From UBA927 sp964367095 (lineage in GTDB: Bacteria; Patescibacteriota; Microgenomatia; UBA10105; UBA927), in the NCBI GenBank assembly GCA_964367095.1, contig CAYIXE010000015.1:1-21470 (forward strand): a DNA stretch of 21,470 bases, given 5' to 3'. Position numbers and translations under genes: made by a program. The notes under the pieces are model-generated. The model had not been told where the DNA came from and searched no databases. It worked only from the letters and a program-made list of their open reading frames with translations. Below are positions 18,839 to 21,470 of the stretch, piece after piece (the stretch's first letter is position 1; every line of letters begins with the position of its first letter).

Positions 18839-20138
18839 ATACATCACCTCCCCCGCCAGTACCAACTCGTCCCGTAGCGTTTTTTGCTGTAGACTGTACC
18901 CGTTGGTTGGCGAGCTTCATCTGTAATGTGTATACCTCAATAAAACCAGCCGATGCGTTCACGTTATATTTGTAACCCCCACTAGTTGTAAATGATGCGT
19001 GGTGCATGGCAAAGGGTGACGTCATGGCAACGACTGTGGCAGTTCCTTTATAAAGCTTAACGGTAACTATGCCCTCAACTTTTTGATTTACCTGATCATT
19101 AAAGCTGTTTATCGCTGACATAACCGGATCAAACCATTTCGCACCATAACAAAGGTATGCCCATTTGATATCCATTTGATTTTTCAACTCATTGAGTTCA
19201 CGCGTCGAAACATATTGTTCCAATGCCTTATGTGCAGAAATAATCACGTGTCCTGCAGGCAATTCGTAGACGCCTCTATCTTTGAGCCCTATCAAACGAT
19301 CTTCTACAAGATGAACAACCCCAACGCCATGTTTGCCAGCAATCTTGTTTAATAGCATAATCAATAAAGATAACTTCATCTTTTTGCCGTTTAGTGCAAC
19401 AGGGATACCTTTTTTAAAAGAAATATTGATAAACTCCTCTGTGTCCGGCGCGTTTTTGGCTAACGTGTACGTCGTCAAAAATTTCTCAACCTTTGGGATA
19501 AACTGCGGATCCTCTATTTCTCCACCCTCCCATGTCATGCCCCACATGTTGTCATCCACACTATAGGGAAAATCCAAACTCGCTGGAATCGGAATCTTAT
19601 ATTTCATCGCATATTTAATTTCTTCATTGCGGTCCATATCCCATTCACGAACCGGTGCGATAATTTTGATATCGGGATTAAGCGCAAGCATATAACCTTC
19701 TAAACGCACCTGATCATTACCTTTCCCCGTACATCCATGCGCGATGGCATCAGCTCCGACCTGTTTGGCCACTTCAACGGCTTTAGCGGCCGTAATCGCG
19801 CGGCCAATGGGCGTTGATAAATGATACTCACCTTGATAACACGCATTTGCCTTTATACCCAAGGAAATATACTTTTGGGCAAACTCGTCTTTGACATCCA
19901 AAACAATCGCTTTTTTCGCACCAAATTTGAGCGCTTTCTTTTGGATTGCAACTAAATCATCATTCTGTTGCCCGAGATCCATGGTAAGCGTTACCACGTC
20001 TGCATTGTAACTATCTTGAATCCACTTAAGCATGACGCTGGTGTCCAAACCGCCGCTATAAAGCAGCAAAACTTTTTTTACCTCACCCTTTTTAGCTTCA
20101 TGAGATGCTACTTTGATATAGTTTGTTTTTTGTTTCAT
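18828..20138 (-). CDS. argG: Argininosuccinate synthase
   Basis: ArgG joins citrulline and aspartate using ATP to form argininosuccinate, the penultimate step of arginine synthesis. The protein has 436 residues. The ATP pyrophosphatase P-loop is VLLLYSGGLDTS. The citrulline/aspartate-binding region HGCTGKGNDQVR and REWDMDRNEEI are intact, as are DDNMWGMTWEGG and the C-terminal SPFAMHHASFTT. The tail GTGGGGDVYVT is unusual and its DNA contains the next gene's Shine-Dalgarno. The start (20136-20138) overlaps the argH stop (ATGA) and has AAGGA 6 bases upstream; the longer frame to 20339 only shadows argH. Confidence 0.95.
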   Translation of the reverse strand: MKQKTNYIKVASHEAKKGEVKKVLLLYSGGLDTSVMLKWIQDSYNADVVTLTMDLGQQNDDLVAIQKKALKFGAKKAIVLDVKDEFAQKYISLGIKANACYQGEYHLSTPIGRAITAAKAVEVAKQVGADAIAHGCTGKGNDQVRLEGYMLALNPDIKIIAPVREWDMDRNEEIKYAMKYKIPIPASLDFPYSVDDNMWGMTWEGGEIEDPQFIPKVEKFLTTYTLAKNAPDTEEFINISFKKGIPVALNGKKMKLSLLIMLLNKIAGKHGVGVVHLVEDRLIGLKDRGVYELPAGHVIISAHKALEQYVSTRELNELKNQMDIKWAYLCYGAKWFDPVMSAINSFNDQVNQKVEGIVTVKLYKGTATVVAMTSPFAMHHASFTTSGGYKYNVNASAGFIEVYTLQMKLANQRVQSTAKNATGRVGTGGGGDVYVT

Positions 20139-21470
20139 ATAGATTCCTTCTTTGTCAGTGATTCCATTAACTTTACTAATAATGCTTTCGCTGTTTCTTT
20201 CTCTTTTTGTTTTTTCAAAAACCATGCTTTGTGCGCGGAAAGCTTTTTTTTGAGCTTTCTCAAACTCGTTTTCATACTGTTTTTTCCAGGACCACCGTAG
20301 GATTTGGTTAACCCGATAATTGTTTTGGGGTCTTGCCAACTGACTACTTGATCCTCAGTAATTGGCAAACTCAATCCCTCATCTGCTAACGCGTGCTGGA
20401 GCGCCTCAAACGTAACCACATCATTTCCCCCACTCGCCTTGACCGATTTCTCCACAATAATTTTTGTTTGACGCATAGGAAGCTTGTACACACAAATTAA
20501 CTGCTCCATAAGCGTGGTCGCACCGATAAATCCTTTATGGCACCAGCTCTCCATCACGGCTATATTTATAGTCAGAGACTCTAAAACTCCCGCAAGAACA
20601 ACCGGTGCTAACTGACATTCGTATAAAAGATCCATTATGATATACTTGGTCCATTGGGAATCACGGTTGTAACCGATAAAATTACTCTTACCCATAGACA
20701 ACAAACTCACCAACTGCCCCTGAGCAAATCCTGCTTTGCCTCTGATAGCCTCCAACGGATCCGGATTTTTCTTTTGGGGCATGATGGAGCTGCCGGTACT
20801 AAACTGATCAGAAAGTTTGACCATCCCAAATTCAGGCGTCGCCATAAGAATGAACGTTTCTGCAATAAGTGAGAGATGGTTCATGAAGATTGTAACTGCA
20901 AATCCCAAATCTGCCTCCGGCTCCCAGCGATTGGTGATCGCATCAATCGAATTATGATCCGGCCCGTCAAAAGCCAATAATTCTGCAGTCATTTTTCTGT
21001 CAATAGGAAAACTCGTACCATAAGAAACTGCATTCCCCAGTGGGCTTTGATTATGAAGCGGAAACCACGATTGAAAACGATCGATATCACGAATAATCAT
21101 GGATGCAAATCCAAGAAGTGTATGGCCAAGAGTCGTCACCATCGCATGCTGGTGATGGGTAAAGCCCGGCATACGCACTCCTTTGTACTGATCTGCTAAT
21201 TGAATCAATGTTTGAGAGAGTTTGATACTGTTGTCAACATACGACAATACGTGATCGCGCTCGTAAAGCTTCATGTCTGTAACCACCTGATCATTTCTCG
21301 AGCGGGCCGTATGAAGCTTACCGGCCACATCTACCCCCAATTTTTCCGTCAACCATGATTCGATATTGGTATGAACGTCTTCTTTAGACGGATCAAGAAA
21401 AAATTTGTTTGATTGGGCTTAAGTAAAAAATAAAGTGGCTTTCGTTAGTGGTTTAGCCCTTCACAATCTC
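20135..21470 (-). pseudogene. argH: Argininosuccinate lyase, interrupted near the N-terminus and cut by the window edge
   Basis: ArgH splits argininosuccinate to arginine and fumarate. From 21406 leftward the frame is intact for about 423 codons: DVHTNIESWLTEKLGVDVAG, KLHTARSRNDQV, TTLGHTLLGFASMI, the fumarase-superfamily signature GSSIMPQKKNPD and a C-terminal end overlapping argG. Upstream, in a different frame, is EIVKG, which would join naturally to KFFLDPSKEDVH. Between them is about 49 bp with stops in the relevant frames, so the N-terminal part, which carries substrate-binding residues in this family, is disconnected. A TTG at 21350-21352 could restart a shortened protein. Either the gene is recently broken, it is expressed in two parts, or this is an assembly error. 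Confidence 0.8.
21407..21455. repeat. Roughly 49-bp insertion breaking argH
   Basis: The block lies between the codons for EIVKG and KFFLDPSKED. It begins and ends with short inverted GGGCT / AGCCC sequences (21411-21415 and 21455-21459), contains GTGG twice, and is not a multiple of three. It puts stops in both the entering frame (21453-21455) and the exiting frame (21419-21421). No second copy is seen in the window. Confidence 0.6.

Noticed and set aside
20139..20339. N-terminal extension of ArgG by 67 residues
   Set aside because: The extension is out-of-frame argH sequence. The internal ATG with AAGGA and ATGA overlap is the proper start, and the P-loop follows at the usual distance.
1..21470. 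CRISPR array, tRNA or rRNA genes
   Set aside because: No regularly spaced direct repeats with unique spacers. REP copies are few and irregularly placed. No cloverleaf or rRNA-like sequence was recognised by eye.

Overview
The window looks like a chromosomal stretch from a small-genome bacterium, most likely a member of the Candidate Phyla Radiation (Patescibacteria, Parcubacteria-like). This is an inference. It rests on tightly packed short operons, many small proteins without recognisable families, first genes of operons that appear to be leaderless, and essential genes (lepA, argS) studded with in-frame repeat insertions such as the 'PSSAKA'-type translated repeat. TGA serves as a normal stop codon. 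No rRNA, tRNA or CRISPR array was seen.

Left part (1-4.1 kb, mostly + strand): a GNAT acetyltransferase, a small proline-rich protein and a lipoprotein with a LysM-like segment form one unit. A four-gene unit follows, with two unknown proteins, a tail-anchored protein and a polytopic membrane protein carrying an HELSH zinc-protease motif. From 4.1 to 9.5 kb (- strand) come a small protein with a leaderless GTG start, a membrane-anchored SNase-type nuclease, a REP-associated tyrosine transposase (RAYT) with three copies of its presumed REP palindrome in and around it, a small protein, lepA, and a LAGLIDADG homing endonuclease translationally coupled to lepA.

Middle (9.5-12 kb): small unknown genes separated by intergenic DNA full of decamer arrays, palindromes and dispersed repeats, plus a possible PD-(D/E)XK nuclease. 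At 12.1-14.5 kb (+) a PRC-barrel/MgtE-N/CBS protein overlaps an Nramp-family transporter, probably a Mg2+/divalent-metal uptake unit with its sensor on a separate polypeptide.

Right part (14.6-21.5 kb, - strand): two unknown small genes, then an arginine-centred region. In transcription order it holds argH (its reading frame broken by a roughly 49-bp insertion), argG, a small gene whose Shine-Dalgarno lies inside the argG tail, the 3' tail of a lost argF, a REP, the 3' tail of a second lost argG, a variant REP, a stand-alone B3/4-domain protein, and argS.

The unifying theme is repeat traffic. A RAYT/REP system, heptamer, nonamer and decamer arrays, and several palindrome families have spread both between genes and, in frame, inside genes including essential ones. 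In lepA the three insertions explain nearly all of the extra length over a standard EF4. Whether in-frame insertion is tolerated passively or actively selected is the main open question here.
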